Part shown: positions 27,976 through 36,734 of the stretch, piece by piece | Layout of the letters: every line of letters starts with the position of its first letter | Position numbering within the stretch: the first letter of the stretch is position 1 | Assembly (NCBI GenBank): GCA_011170285.1 | Contig: DUEE01000002.1 | Location: 1 to 64,000 of the forward strand | Reading direction: 5' to 3' | DNA: 64,000 nucleotides | Source of the DNA: Dehalococcoidia bacterium | GTDB lineage: Bacteria; Chloroflexota; Dehalococcoidia; Dehalococcoidales; W498 | Notes under the pieces: generated by a model | Databases searched by the model: none | Seen by the model: only the letters and a program-made list of their open reading frames with translations | Told to the model about the DNA's origin: nothing | Made by a program: the position numbers and the translations under genes

Positions 27976-28060
27976 TTTTAGAGGGGCGAAGCCCCTCTTA
28001 AGAAATTCTCTTCCCCCTTCCCCTTAGTAAGGGGAAGGGGGATTAAGGGGGATGGGGTTC
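27976..28060. repeat. Dispersed GC-palindrome repeat, copy B
   Basis: GAGGGGCGAAGCCCCTC (27981-27997) is followed by CCCCTTCCCCTTAGTAAGGG extending into GAAGGGGG and the tail GGATTAAGGGGGATGGGGTT. It is a shorter version of copy A, lacking the central GAGAGGC palindrome. The tail ends 3 bases before the GTG start of the PfkB gene, so its GGGG appears to provide that gene's ribosome-binding site. Confidence 0.85.
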
Positions 28061-28062
28061 AA

Positions 28063-29046
28063 GTGAGCAATATTGACATAATTGGGTTGGGGGCACTAAA
28101 TATAGACTACCTATATAAGGTTGAGCACATCCTTGATGATGGTGAGGCAGTGGTGGAAAGCTCAAAATCATCCCCCGGTGGCTCGGCAGCCAATACTATC
28201 TATGGTTTGGCAAAGCTCGGGGTAAAAACTAGCTTTACCGGCGTTGTTGGTGATGATGATGAAGGCAAAATATTGCTCCACGACTTTCAGAAAGTGGGAG
28301 TAGATGTTAGCCAAATCAAGATAAAGACCAAGGTAAAAACAGGCTCAGTATTGTGTCTTAGTGATAGGGTCGGTAAACGCTCCCTCTATGTTATACCTGG
28401 CGCCAATAACTTACTAACTATAGATGATTTAGACCAGGATTATATAAACCAGGCAAGAATGCTTCACCTCTCCTCTTTTGCTGATGATAGGCAATTCAAG
28501 ATATTGCTGGAGGTAATAGATAGGTTGGATTCACCGGTCAAGGTTAGTTTTGCTCCGGGAGCACTATATGCTTCTAAAGGTCTTAAGACTCTGGCCCCAA
28601 TGTTAAGAAGGTCAGGTGTTCTTTTCATTAACCAGAATGAAATGAGGCAATTAACAGGAGAAGATATTATAGTCGGAACAGAAAACTGCCTTAATCAAGG
28701 ATGCCATATTGTTGCCGTTACCTTAGGTAAAAGGGCAAGGCTAGAAATAGGCAAGGGGGTTAGCCATAGAATTGTTACCGCTGTCTGTTATATTAGAGAC
28801 GCCGACAATGAATATGCAGTTGAATCTGATAGCCAATCCCTGGTATCTGAGGTAGATACAACTGGCGCTGGTGATGCTTTTGCTGCTGGATTTCTCTATG
28901 GTCTACTTAAAGGAATGGGGCTTAGGGAATGTGGTCAACTCGGTCACATTGTAGCCCAGTTCTCTATTACTAAAATGGGGGCAAGACAGGGATTACCCAC
29001 ATTAAATCAATTAGTCCAGCGCTACCGAGAGCTTTATTTAGAATAA
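28063..29046 (+). CDS. PfkB-family carbohydrate/nucleoside kinase
   Basis: A 327-residue ribokinase-fold sugar kinase starting at GTG. The N-terminal GLGALNIDYLYKV and SSPGGSAANTIYGLAKLG (substrate-binding GG) and the C-terminal DTTGAGDAFAAGFLYGLL (anion hole and catalytic Asp) are all intact. Substrate is undetermined; ribose, adenosine or a sugar phosphate are possible. It stands after a repeat that supplies its upstream GGGG. clpP lies on the opposite strand just after it, with 9 bases between stop codons. Confidence 0.9.
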   Translation: MSNIDIIGLGALNIDYLYKVEHILDDGEAVVESSKSSPGGSAANTIYGLAKLGVKTSFTGVVGDDDEGKILLHDFQKVGVDVSQIKIKTKVKTGSVLCLSDRVGKRSLYVIPGANNLLTIDDLDQDYINQARMLHLSSFADDRQFKILLEVIDRLDSPVKVSFAPGALYASKGLKTLAPMLRRSGVLFINQNEMRQLTGEDIIVGTENCLNQGCHIVAVTLGKRARLEIGKGVSHRIVTAVCYIRDADNEYAVESDSQSLVSEVDTTGAGDAFAAGFLYGLLKGMGLRECGQLGHIVAQFSITKMGARQGLPTLNQLVQRYRELYLE

Positions 29047-29055
29047 TTATAAGGT

Positions 29056-29703
29056 TTACTTCTCTGCGGGCTTATCTACAGCTTCATCAGTCTTGGCTGT
29101 TTCTTTCGTCGGTTTACTAAGGATTTGGTCCACAATACCATACTCTACTGCTTGTTCAGGGTTAAGGTAAAAGTCACGGTCAGTATCATGGATTATCTTT
29201 TCCAGTGGTTGACCAGTGTGTTTAGCTATTATGTCTCGTATTATGTCTTGAATTCGCATTATCTCACGGGCGGCAATTTCCACATCGGCTGCCTGCCCCT
29301 GAGCACCGCCAAATGCCTGATGGAGATGGATAGTGGAGTTGGGTAAGGCGTAACGCTTGCCCTTGGCTCCGGCACAAAGTAGCAATGTCCCCATACTAGC
29401 CGCCAGCCCAACGCAGATAGTAGATACATCAGGGCGAACAAGCTGCATGGTATCGTAAATGGCAAGACCGGCGCTAATGATGCCACCCGGGCAGTGAATA
29501 TAGAGGTTTATATCCTTATCCGGGTCTTCCCGCTCCAGATAGAGAAGCTGGGCAATAGTAACATTAGCCACCTGGTCGTTAATCGGCATGCCCAACATGA
29601 TAATGCGTTCTCTTAAAAGGAGTGAATATATATCAAAAGACCGTTCCCCTCTGGCTCCACTCTCAATCACCATAGGTATAATGTTCATCGGTTGATTATT
29701 CAT
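29056..29703 (-). CDS. clpP: ATP-dependent Clp protease proteolytic subunit
   Basis: A 215-residue ClpP serine protease. The catalytic triad is visible: Ser103 ([11 protein letters not shown]), His128 (IHLHQAFGG) and Asp near 177 (DRDFYLN). The IYDTM and [12 protein letters not shown] blocks are typical. It forms the tetradecameric chamber fed by ClpX or ClpC. The charged C-terminal tail ([19 protein letters not shown]) is longer than in E. coli. Its start overlaps the end of tig by 4 bases, forming the classical tig-clpP operon; no clpX follows here. Confidence 0.97.
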   Translation of the reverse strand: MNNQPMNIIPMVIESGARGERSFDIYSLLLRERIIMLGMPINDQVANVTIAQLLYLEREDPDKDINLYIHCPGGIISAGLAIYDTMQLVRPDVSTICVGLAASMGTLLLCAGAKGKRYALPNSTIHLHQAFGGAQGQAADVEIAAREIMRIQDIIRDIIAKHTGQPLEKIIHDTDRDFYLNPEQAVEYGIVDQILSKPTKETAKTDEAVDKPAEK

Positions 29704-31013
29704 TCTTCTGCCTCCATTATTTTGTTACTTATATCTGAACCCTTAGCTATTTCCACCAGTCGCTGTATAGTCTTTCGAGAAATTAATGAGCGCTTGATTG
29801 ACTCGCGAGACTGCGGAGTATTTAGAAATTTGTTTAGTTCATCCTTATTGTCGGTAGCACTTTCTACCATGCCTTCAATATCAGCCTCTATCTCAGTATC
29901 ATTGACTTCAATCTTTTCCTCTTCGGCAATCTTCCCCAGCACTAGGGAGTTGGTAACCCTCTTTGTCGACAACGGACGAATCTCTCCCCGTAGCTCTTCC
30001 TCTGTCTTGTTTTTACTACTAAGATATTCCTCAAAACTTCTACCCTCTCTTTGCAAATACCTTAATCGTTCGATGAGAATTCGGTCAATCTCCATCTCGG
30101 TCAAGATGGGCGGAAACTCTACTTTAGCCAGGTCAACTACGGCTTCAATTACCCGTTCCTCAAAATCTATCTTGGCTCTCTCCTCGGCTTTGAGCCTAAA
30201 GCTGGTGGCAACCTGCTCCCGAAGTGAGTCTAAAGTTTTTAAATCAGGGTTTATTTCTGTGGCAAATTCATCGTTTAGCTCAGGAAGTTTCTCCTGTTTT
30301 ATCTCAGTAACTCTCACTTTAAACCAAGCCTCTTTCTCAGCCAGCTCACCTCTGGGAAAATCCAAAGGGAATTGGAGCTTAAACTCTTTCTCCTCATCCC
30401 TTCTCATTCCTGATAACTGTTCAGCAAACCCGGGTGCCGGGAAAAGGTAGTTGCGAACCACCCGATACTGAATTCCTTCCTGGTTCATAAAAGGCTTACC
30501 GTCAATACTACTCTCCAAATCTAAAAATATCAGGTCATCAAATTCTACCGGACGCTCCACAGGCTCCCAGATAGCGTGCTGATGGCGTAGTTGTTCAATT
30601 GCGATGTTAACATCATCCTCAGCTAATTTCAAAGGTTCTGGTACAACTTTAAGGTGATGGTAATCACCAAGCTTAATTGTGGGTGGTAATGGCACCGTCA
30701 CCTTAAATATCACTGGGTCAGTTTGAGCTATATCAATATGTGGCTTAGCGATAGGCTCAATATTTTGTTTCTTAATCGCTTGTTCGTAAGCTTGAGGTAT
30801 CAGATTATTTATAGCCTCCTCAAATAGGCTTTCTGTACCTATGTAGCGTTCCAGTATAGCCCGTGGTGCCTTTCCCTTACGGAAGCCTGGAATATTCGTC
30901 TTTTTAACCAAGCGATAATAGGATGCTTCTAAAGACTCCTCTACCTCAGACGGCTCCATCTCAATAGTCATAAATGCTTGACTGTTTTCTGTTTTATCGT
31001 TAGTTACTTTCAA
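29700..31013 (-). CDS. tig: Trigger factor
   Basis: The ribosome-associated chaperone and prolyl isomerase, 437 residues. The N-terminal ribosome-binding domain carries the signature [17 protein letters not shown] near residues 40-56. The FKBP-like domain (about 160-245) and the helical C-terminal domain follow. The length is typical. It overlaps aspS upstream by 4 bases and clpP downstream by 4 bases, so the three genes are translationally coupled. Confidence 0.96.
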   Translation of the reverse strand: MKVTNDKTENSQAFMTIEMEPSEVEESLEASYYRLVKKTNIPGFRKGKAPRAILERYIGTESLFEEAINNLIPQAYEQAIKKQNIEPIAKPHIDIAQTDPVIFKVTVPLPPTIKLGDYHHLKVVPEPLKLAEDDVNIAIEQLRHQHAIWEPVERPVEFDDLIFLDLESSIDGKPFMNQEGIQYRVVRNYLFPAPGFAEQLSGMRRDEEKEFKLQFPLDFPRGELAEKEAWFKVRVTEIKQEKLPELNDEFATEINPDLKTLDSLREQVATSFRLKAEERAKIDFEERVIEAVVDLAKVEFPPILTEMEIDRILIERLRYLQREGRSFEEYLSSKNKTEEELRGEIRPLSTKRVTNSLVLGKIAEEEKIEVNDTEIEADIEGMVESATDNKDELNKFLNTPQSRESIKRSLISRKTIQRLVEIAKGSDISNKIMEAEE

Positions 31014-32815
31014 GATTCCTCCCGCAGACGCAGGTGTAATTCAGCCAGTTGTTGTTCGGTAATTGTCGAAGGAGCACTAAAGGTTAAATCACAAGCAGTT
31101 TGACTCTTAGGGAAAGGAATGACCTCCCTGATGGTCTCCTCCCCTGTCAGAAGCATCACAATGCGGTCAATACCAGGGGCGATACCACCATGAGGGGGAG
31201 CACCGTAGTCAAATGCCTCGAGCAGATGTCCAAAACGCTCCTCAATTTCATCATCATTATAACCCAGCAGTTTAAATATCTTCCTTTGAAGTTCACTGGT
31301 ATGAATCCTAATGCTGCCGCCAGCAATTTCACACCCGTTACATACTATATCATAATGTTTACCCTGTACTTTTTCCGGAGCCACATCAAGTAAGGAAGCA
31401 TCCTCATCCTTGGGCGCAGTAAATGGATGATGCATTGCCTCCCATTGCCCCGTCTCCTCATTCCACCATAACAATGGGAAATCCACGATGAAGATAAAGG
31501 CAAGCACATTTGGGTCAGCCAGCTTAAGCCGACGCCCCAACTCCAGGCGCAGTTCACCAAGCGCCACATCAACTATCTTGCTTGCTTTGCCAGCAATGAT
31601 AAACAGAAGGTCTCCCCTATTTGCCCCTAAACGCTCCGCTATCTGTTTAATTTGGTCCAAAGTTAGAAATTTGGTCGCTACCGACCTCACCATTTCAAGG
31701 GTTAAATCATTTATACTACCACCAGAAGCACCTAGAGGCAAGGTTATAAATCCTTCAGCACCAACATTTCGTACCACTTCATTTAGCTCAACGAGCTGAT
31801 GGCGTGTATAATTAGCACAGCCAGGAGCGCATATTCCCTTTACTTTACCTCCTTCAGCGATAGCCGAGAGAAAAATAGAAAAGTTAGATTGGGCAACAAT
31901 GTCTGACAGGTCTCTTATTTCCATGCCAAGTCGTAAATCAGGCTTATCAGTGCCATAATACTCCATTGCTTCAGTGTAGGTAAGACGGGGGAAGGGCTTT
32001 GTCATTCGTATTTCCGGTTTAATAGTCTTCACCATAGAGATGAAAAGCTCTTCAAGCAGATTAAGAATGTCCTCCTCCTCAACAAAGCTCATTTCCAGAT
32101 CAAGCTGAGTGAATTCAGGTTGACGGTCAGCTCGAGTGTCCTCATCACGGAAGCATTTGGCTATCTGAAAATATTTCTCCACACCGGCTACCATCAGTAG
32201 CTGTTTAAGTTGCTGTGGAGACTGAGGCAGAGCATAGAACTTGCCGGGATGAACACGACTAGGCACCAAGTAATCACGAGCCCCCTCAGGAGTGCTCTTA
32301 ATCAGTATTGGCGTTTCTATTTCAATAAACCCTTTGGTATCCAGGAAATCACGAATAAATTTCACTACTCGGTAGCGAAGGAGTAGATTTTCCTTCATCC
32401 GGGCCCGGCGCAAATCAAGATAGCGATACTTGAGACGAAGGCTCTCCTCTATCTCAGTGTCTTCATTTATATAAAAAGGAGGTGTCTTTGATGTATTAAG
32501 TATATCTGTATTATAGGCGATAACTTCAATATCCCCGGTAGGCAATTTAGGGTTCTCTGTTCCTGGGGGTCGCAGGGCAACTTCACCACTAACCCTGACC
32601 ACATATTCACTGCGCATCTGGCTAGCTACTTCATGGCACAATTTTGATACTTCTGGGTTAAATACTACCTGAACTATGCCCTCTCTGTCTCGCAGGTCAA
32701 TAAACGTCAGTCCCCCGTGGTCTCGCCGGCGGTTGACCCAACCAGCCAAGGTTACCTTGGCACCTAAATGCTTTTTGTTTAACTCGCCACAGCTATGACT
32801 CTTAAGCAAAATCAT
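31010..32815 (-). CDS. aspS: Aspartyl-tRNA synthetase (bacterial type)
   Basis: A 601-residue class II synthetase with an N-terminal OB-fold anticodon-binding domain (GWVNRRRDHGGLTFIDLRDR), motif 2 (QIAKCFRDEDTRADRQPEFTQ), a bacterial GAD insertion domain (about 290-420) and motif 3 (GIAPGIDRIVMLL). No gatCAB is seen in this window, so whether it is non-discriminating (AspRS2) cannot be decided. It is the first gene of the aspS-tig-clpP operon. Confidence 0.97.
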   Translation of the reverse strand: MILLKSHSCGELNKKHLGAKVTLAGWVNRRRDHGGLTFIDLRDREGIVQVVFNPEVSKLCHEVASQMRSEYVVRVSGEVALRPPGTENPKLPTGDIEVIAYNTDILNTSKTPPFYINEDTEIEESLRLKYRYLDLRRARMKENLLLRYRVVKFIRDFLDTKGFIEIETPILIKSTPEGARDYLVPSRVHPGKFYALPQSPQQLKQLLMVAGVEKYFQIAKCFRDEDTRADRQPEFTQLDLEMSFVEEEDILNLLEELFISMVKTIKPEIRMTKPFPRLTYTEAMEYYGTDKPDLRLGMEIRDLSDIVAQSNFSIFLSAIAEGGKVKGICAPGCANYTRHQLVELNEVVRNVGAEGFITLPLGASGGSINDLTLEMVRSVATKFLTLDQIKQIAERLGANRGDLLFIIAGKASKIVDVALGELRLELGRRLKLADPNVLAFIFIVDFPLLWWNEETGQWEAMHHPFTAPKDEDASLLDVAPEKVQGKHYDIVCNGCEIAGGSIRIHTSELQRKIFKLLGYNDDEIEERFGHLLEAFDYGAPPHGGIAPGIDRIVMLLTGEETIREVIPFPKSQTACDLTFSAPSTITEQQLAELHLRLREES

Positions 32816-32879
32816 CTCCTACATATTGAATCTCGTAGTGATTATAGCTTATATGAGGGTGCTCTTCAACTTGTGATGG

Positions 32880-33116
32880 CTAATCGGTGTAGAAATAAGT
32901 CCGCTGTTCGGTCTCATGAATGTAACGCGTTGCTTGACGAACAATAGCCCGCAATGTTCCCACATCGAGTTCGGCATGTAAAGGAATGGTTAAGGTTTGC
33001 CTCTCTCCTGCGACTTCAATCCTGCGCAACTTGACATGGCTACCTCTTTGGGAGTGCTTCTCAAAGCCGAAGATACGCATAATATCTACTACCTCAGAAA
33101 CCGAGAAGCGTTTCAG
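32880..33116 (-). CDS. hicA: HicA-type toxin (mRNA interferase)
   Basis: HicA toxins are small double-stranded-RNA-binding-fold RNases that cut mRNA. The conserved core GFEKHSQRGSHVKLRR with catalytic His is present. The first ATG (33080) lies inside the protein: the typical first helix (LKRFSVSEVVDIM) is encoded upstream in the same frame, where the best start is CTG 33116, one base past the HicB stop codon. That gives 78 residues, normal for the family, and would use translational coupling. The C-terminal block RQATRYIHETEQRTYFYTD is slightly long. Confidence 0.85.
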   Translation of the reverse strand: MKRFSVSEVVDIMRIFGFEKHSQRGSHVKLRRIEVAGERQTLTIPLHAELDVGTLRAIVRQATRYIHETEQRTYFYTD

Positions 33117-33117
33117 C

Positions 33118-33345
33118 TTAGGCGATAACCGTAGGCTCCAGCTCCAAGGTCACTAAAAGAGAAGGATTAGGGGTAAGGTCAAAATCCGCCAGTTTCTCGC
33201 CATCAAGATGGAGGGCAACAGCTTCCTGGAGATTGGACACAGTCTCATCTAGGGTTTTATCCTGAGTCACCACTGCTATCTCTATGCACTCGGCAACGTA
33301 ATAGCCCTCACCCTTGTGCATAAAAGCCTTAATAGGATGGTGCAT
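33118..33345 (-). CDS. hicB: HicB-type antitoxin
   Basis: A 75-residue HicB: partial RNase H-like fold with the signature GYYVAECIEIAVVTQDKTLDETVSNLQEA. It lacks the C-terminal DNA-binding tail found in long HicB proteins, so operon autoregulation may rely on another protein. It starts with a strong Shine-Dalgarno (AGGAGG, six bases before the ATG) and is encoded first. hicA follows immediately, the reverse of the hicA-hicB order found in E. coli but common elsewhere. Confidence 0.9.
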   Translation of the reverse strand: MHHPIKAFMHKGEGYYVAECIEIAVVTQDKTLDETVSNLQEAVALHLDGEKLADFDLTPNPSLLVTLELEPTVIA

Positions 33346-33847
33346 ATTGACCTCCTATTTATAGCTGATTATAGCTTACAACAAGGTATGCTTCAACTTG
33401 CGCTTCTTGATACTAAACTCGCCCCCTTAATATTTATTTGCAACCCTCCCGCTTTATCCCCTCTCCGAGTCGAGCCAAAGGTTACCAGACTGCGACTCTT
33501 TCCGCCTAAGGCAGACTCTGTCGAGCTACTCAAGGCGAGTCTGCGACCTACCTTACCAAGGGAGGGGGAAGAATATTAAAAGAGAGGCTTCGCTCACCAG
33601 AGGTCGCCCTGCTACTCGCCTCTGGAGAGCGACTCTGTCGACCTCTCTTTGACTCTCCTTTAGCACCTCCTACTTTAAAGGAGAGGGGAAGAAATTTAAG
33701 AGAGGGGCTTTGCCCCTCTCTTACCTATACTCCCCCTTCCCTTATTATTTATTTAAGGGAAGGGGGCCAGGGGGATAGGTTTCTAAACAACCTCACCACC
33801 TGGCTAAATTGACAAGACTAAGGTTTTAGGATTATTATCTTAAAGTC
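33346..33847. other. Repeat-filled intergenic stretch
   Basis: About 500 bases between hicB and the DUF39 gene hold no gene. Most of it (33440-33785) is a large, rearranged copy of the dispersed repeat. The last ~60 bases presumably contain the promoter of the DUF39 operon. Confidence 0.6.
33440..33785. repeat. Dispersed repeat, copy C, with two nested inserts
   Basis: Compared with copy A read on the other strand, this copy matches AGAGAGGCTTCGC and CCTCTCTTTGACTCTCCTTT but has 48 extra bases (33594-33641) between them, with an inner palindrome CCAGAGG...CCTCTGG. A second extra block (33477-33547) begins GAGTCGAG and ends GTCTGCGAC, splitting CCCCTCTCC from the CTTACCAAGGGAGGGGG arm. Both extra blocks are rich in GACTC/GTCGA words. 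The usual AGGGGC and CCCTTCCC palindromes follow at 33701-33775. Confidence 0.75.
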
Positions 33848-35056
33848 ATGGCAAAAACGATTGAGGAAATTAACGAAAAGATAAAAGCAGGTAAAGCGGT
33901 AGTAGTTACTGCTGATGAGGTAATAGACCTGGTTAAACAGAAGGGTGCCAAAAAAGTGGCACAGGAGGTGGATGTAGTTACTACCGGCACTTTTGGGCCT
34001 ATGTGTTCATCTGGTGCCTATTTAAATATTGGACACTCCAAGCCCCGAATCAAGCTTGGTGGTGGTAGGGTCTACCTTAATGATGTCCCGGCTTATGCCG
34101 CTTTTGCCGCCATAGACATATACTTAGGAGCTAATGCCCTTCCCGATGATGACCCCAGAAATAGGGTCTATCCCGGCGAATTCAATTACGGTGGTGGACA
34201 TGTAATTGAGGAGCTTGTCGGCGGGAAAGATATAAGGCTGATAGCAACCGCTTACGGCACAGATTGCTACCCAAGGAAAAAGCTGGAAACCTGGATTAAT
34301 ATTAAAGACATTAACGAGGCAGTACTGTTTAACTTCAGGAACGCTTACCAGAATTACAATGTTGCGGCCAACACTTCGAATAAAACGCTCTACACCTATA
34401 TGGGAGTCTTGAAGCCTAACCTGGGTAATATTAACTATTCCACTACTGGCCAGCTATCTCCGTTACTCAATGACCCCTATTACAAGACCATTGGCATAGG
34501 TACCAAAATATTTTTAGGTGGAGGGACTGGCTTTATCACCTGGCAGGGCACTCAGCATAACCCGGATGTGCCTCGTTCTGAAAATGGGGTGCCCAAGAGA
34601 GGTGCCGGTGCTATTGCCGTAATAGGTGATTTGAAGCAGATGAGCCCACGGTGGTTAGTAGGAACAAGTATGTTAGGTTATGGTTGCACCATCACGGTGG
34701 GTATTGGAGTACCTATCCCGATACTTTCCGAGGAAATCTTAGCCTACACCACGGTAACCGATGACGAAATATTTGCCGCTGTCATCGATTATGGTGGTGC
34801 CTATCAGAATCTGCAGCCAGGCATTATAGGTGAAGTTAACTATGGGCAACTCAGGAGTGGCCGGGTAGTAGTCCAAGGTAAAGAGGTGCCCACTGCTTCT
34901 CTATCTAGCTACCCAAGGGCGGTAGAAATCGCCACCATTCTAAAGGAGTGGATACTAAGCGGAAAGTTCTGGCTAACCCAACCAGTGGTACCTTTGCCTG
35001 GTATAGATTCAGGTATAATCCTTAAGCCACTTAACGAACGCCCCATAGAAGAGTAA
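33848..35056 (+). CDS. DUF39 homocysteine biosynthesis protein
   Basis: A 402-residue DUF39 protein. In methanogens this family, together with a NIL/ferredoxin protein, is required for a route that forms homocysteine from aspartate semialdehyde and sulfide. Recognisable blocks are GTFGPMCSSGAYLNIGH (a conserved Cys), GEFNYGGGHVIEELV, GTDCYPRKK and FLGGGTGFITWQGTQHNP. No CBS domains are present. It is followed by the NIL/4Fe-4S gene and a UPF0280 gene within 30 bases each, matching the set linked to this pathway. The start ATG lies 28 bases after the likely promoter-end AT-rich region. Confidence 0.9.
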   Translation: MAKTIEEINEKIKAGKAVVVTADEVIDLVKQKGAKKVAQEVDVVTTGTFGPMCSSGAYLNIGHSKPRIKLGGGRVYLNDVPAYAAFAAIDIYLGANALPDDDPRNRVYPGEFNYGGGHVIEELVGGKDIRLIATAYGTDCYPRKKLETWINIKDINEAVLFNFRNAYQNYNVAANTSNKTLYTYMGVLKPNLGNINYSTTGQLSPLLNDPYYKTIGIGTKIFLGGGTGFITWQGTQHNPDVPRSENGVPKRGAGAIAVIGDLKQMSPRWLVGTSMLGYGCTITVGIGVPIPILSEEILAYTTVTDDEIFAAVIDYGGAYQNLQPGIIGEVNYGQLRSGRVVVQGKEVPTASLSSYPRAVEIATILKEWILSGKFWLTQPVVPLPGIDSGIILKPLNERPIEE

Positions 35057-35082
35057 GACCTAATTTAATAGAGGTGGTAGCC

Positions 35083-35493
35083 ATGGCTTTTTCCAGAAGA
35101 ATAGTCCTGCATTTTCCCCGTCGTCTGGTAAACCGACCTATAGTATATCGGCTGATCAGGGATTTCAACCTTGAGTTCAATATTTTAAAGGCATCAGTTA
35201 CTCCAGATGAAGAAGGACTAATGGTATTAGAATTGAAGGGAAAACAAGAGGACTATGAAAAAGGCATCGAGTATTTGACTAAAGCCGGAGTGAGAATTCA
35301 ACCGCTTAGCCGGAATGTTATTCGCAATGAGGAGAGGTGCACTCATTGCGGTGCCTGTATTACTATTTGTCCCACCGGCGCTTTTAAGCTTGACTTTGTA
35401 ACCAGAGAGGTGAAATTTTGTGATGAGAAATGCCTGGCTTGCGGTCTGTGTATAAAAGCCTGTCCTCCAAGAGCCATGGAGTTGCACTTTTAG
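35083..35493 (+). CDS. NIL domain / two-[4Fe-4S] ferredoxin protein
   Basis: Residues 1-75 form a NIL domain (the ACT-like sulfur-amino-acid regulatory fold, named after the NIL motif in MetN; here FNILKASVTPDEEG). Two clusters follow: CTHCGACITICPTGAF and CLACGLCIKACPPRAM, eight Cys in total. From ATG 35083 it is 136 residues; a GTG at 35074 would add three. In methanogens the counterpart supplies electrons or regulation to the DUF39 protein during homocysteine formation. It sits between the DUF39 and UPF0280 genes. Confidence 0.9.
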   Translation: MAFSRRIVLHFPRRLVNRPIVYRLIRDFNLEFNILKASVTPDEEGLMVLELKGKQEDYEKGIEYLTKAGVRIQPLSRNVIRNEERCTHCGACITICPTGAFKLDFVTREVKFCDEKCLACGLCIKACPPRAMELHF

Positions 35494-35496
35494 TCA

Positions 35497-36225
35497 ATGT
35501 ATGAGCCGAGAACCTATCGCCACTGGATTAAAGGTAAAGACCTGCTCTCTTTTAATATAGCGGCGAAGGAGACAGATTTATGTATTCGCGCCTCAACTAA
35601 CCTCCGAAGAAAAGCCTACAAAGTGGTATCAAAGTATCGTGATATATTGGAAAGGTATATTGAGAGGCATCCTACCTTTCTAACTTCCCTCGAACCCGTT
35701 TCAGTTGGTGATGATGCTCCGAATATTGTAAAGTTAATGGCAGAGGCAACAGCCAGGGTCGGAATTGGGCCTATGGCTTCAGTAGCCGGGGCTATAGCTG
35801 AATCCGTTGGTATTGAATTATCAGCCTTTTCACCAGAGATAATTGTAGAGAATGGAGGTGATATATACCTGAAAAGCCTGAGAGATAGGTTGATAGGGAT
35901 TTATGCCGGCGAATCGCCTTTAACCGGCAAAATTGGTCTGGAAATTAATGGTGAGGATACACCATTAGGAATTTGCACTTCTTCAGGGACAGTGGGACAC
36001 TCTCTGAGTTATGGGAAGGCTGACGCAGTTATAGTAGTTTCCAAATCAGCTATTGTGGCTGATGCGGCTGCCACCGCTATAGGTAACTTGATTGTCCAGT
36101 CTAACGACATCCCGAGTGGAATTGAATTTGCTCAAGGTATTAACGGGCTATTGGGAGTAATAATTATTAGAGATGATAATATTGGGCTGTGGGGTGAAGT
36201 AAAAATCTGTCAATTGTCTGTATAA
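35497..36225 (+). CDS. UPF0280-family protein (ApbE-like), homocysteine-pathway associated
   Basis: A 242-residue UPF0280 (COG2122) protein. It begins YEPRTYRHWIKGKDLLSF, then contains MASVAGAIAESVG, IVENGGDIYL and ICTSSGTVGHSLSYGKADAV, the ApbE/flavin-transferase-like blocks. In methanogens, disruption of the corresponding gene impairs homocysteine biosynthesis, and it is thought to help assemble or supply sulfur for the DUF39 system. It begins 3 bases after the ferredoxin stop, so it is the third gene of the operon. Confidence 0.9.
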   Translation: MYEPRTYRHWIKGKDLLSFNIAAKETDLCIRASTNLRRKAYKVVSKYRDILERYIERHPTFLTSLEPVSVGDDAPNIVKLMAEATARVGIGPMASVAGAIAESVGIELSAFSPEIIVENGGDIYLKSLRDRLIGIYAGESPLTGKIGLEINGEDTPLGICTSSGTVGHSLSYGKADAVIVVSKSAIVADAAATAIGNLIVQSNDIPSGIEFAQGINGLLGVIIIRDDNIGLWGEVKICQLSV

Positions 36226-36382
36226 GAAAGATTACTTACGAAGCTGTAAAGACCCGTCAATCTAACCTTAATAAATGATTTAAATTAGGAAGTAGTAGCC
36301 CAGCCTTTATGGTCTGGGCTACTGGCATTCGTGGATAGGTACATGCTTAATGTCTAGCTCTAGAAGTTAAAGATAGAATTTA

Positions 36383-36420
36383 TTGACATCATTCTTTATA
36401 TGAACTATAATTCATATAAA
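36383..36420 (+). promoter_or_regulatory. Consensus promoter with overlapping ArsR-type operator
   Basis: TTGACA (36383-36388) and TATAAT (36406-36411) are exact sigma70 consensus hexamers spaced by 17 bases. A perfect 10-bp inverted repeat, TTTATATGAA at 36395-36404 and TTCATATAAA at 36411-36420, with a 6-base centre surrounds the -10 box. Binding of the regulator encoded immediately downstream would block polymerase. The Shine-Dalgarno AGGAG (36422-36426) follows directly. Confidence 0.88.
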
Positions 36421-36431
36421 TAGGAGTTCAA

Positions 36432-36731
36432 ATGACAGTTGATGAAGACCAGGCAAGATTCCTGAGGTGCATTGGGGAGCCTACACGACTCCAAATACTC
36501 AAGCTAGTGGCTGAAGGCGACAGGTACGTTGGTGAGCTCGCCGAGATTCTAAACAAGGAACAATCCCTTATTTCACACCACCTGAGAGTCCTAAAGGAAT
36601 GCAACATTGTGAAGGACAAGCAAGAAGCCCAAAAGGTCTACTACAGGATCATGGATGATAGGTTAGCCAAGTTGATTACTGAGATCGAAGCCCTGATGAT
36701 AGAGCTATCGCTGTGTAAGTGTCAGCAGTGA
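36432..36731 (+). CDS. arsR: ArsR/SmtB-family repressor
   Basis: A 99-residue winged-helix metalloregulator: LQILKLVAEGDRYVGELAEI, the recognition helix NKEQSLISHHLRVLKECNIV, then the wing and dimer helix. Cysteines are at residue 14 (FLRCIGEPTR) and at the C-terminus (SLCKCQQ). The usual ArsR1 motif ELCVCDL is absent from the recognition helix, so the inducer site is probably built from these cysteines, perhaps for As(III). It is the first gene of the arsenic operon and has its own palindromic operator. Confidence 0.9.
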   Translation: MTVDEDQARFLRCIGEPTRLQILKLVAEGDRYVGELAEILNKEQSLISHHLRVLKECNIVKDKQEAQKVYYRIMDDRLAKLITEIEALMIELSLCKCQQ

Positions 36732-36734
36732 ATT

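Noticed and set aside
29692-30450. Long plus-strand open frame, 252 codons
   Set aside because: It is the antisense of trigger factor, with Ser/Leu-rich low-complexity sequence and no family motifs or ribosome-binding site.
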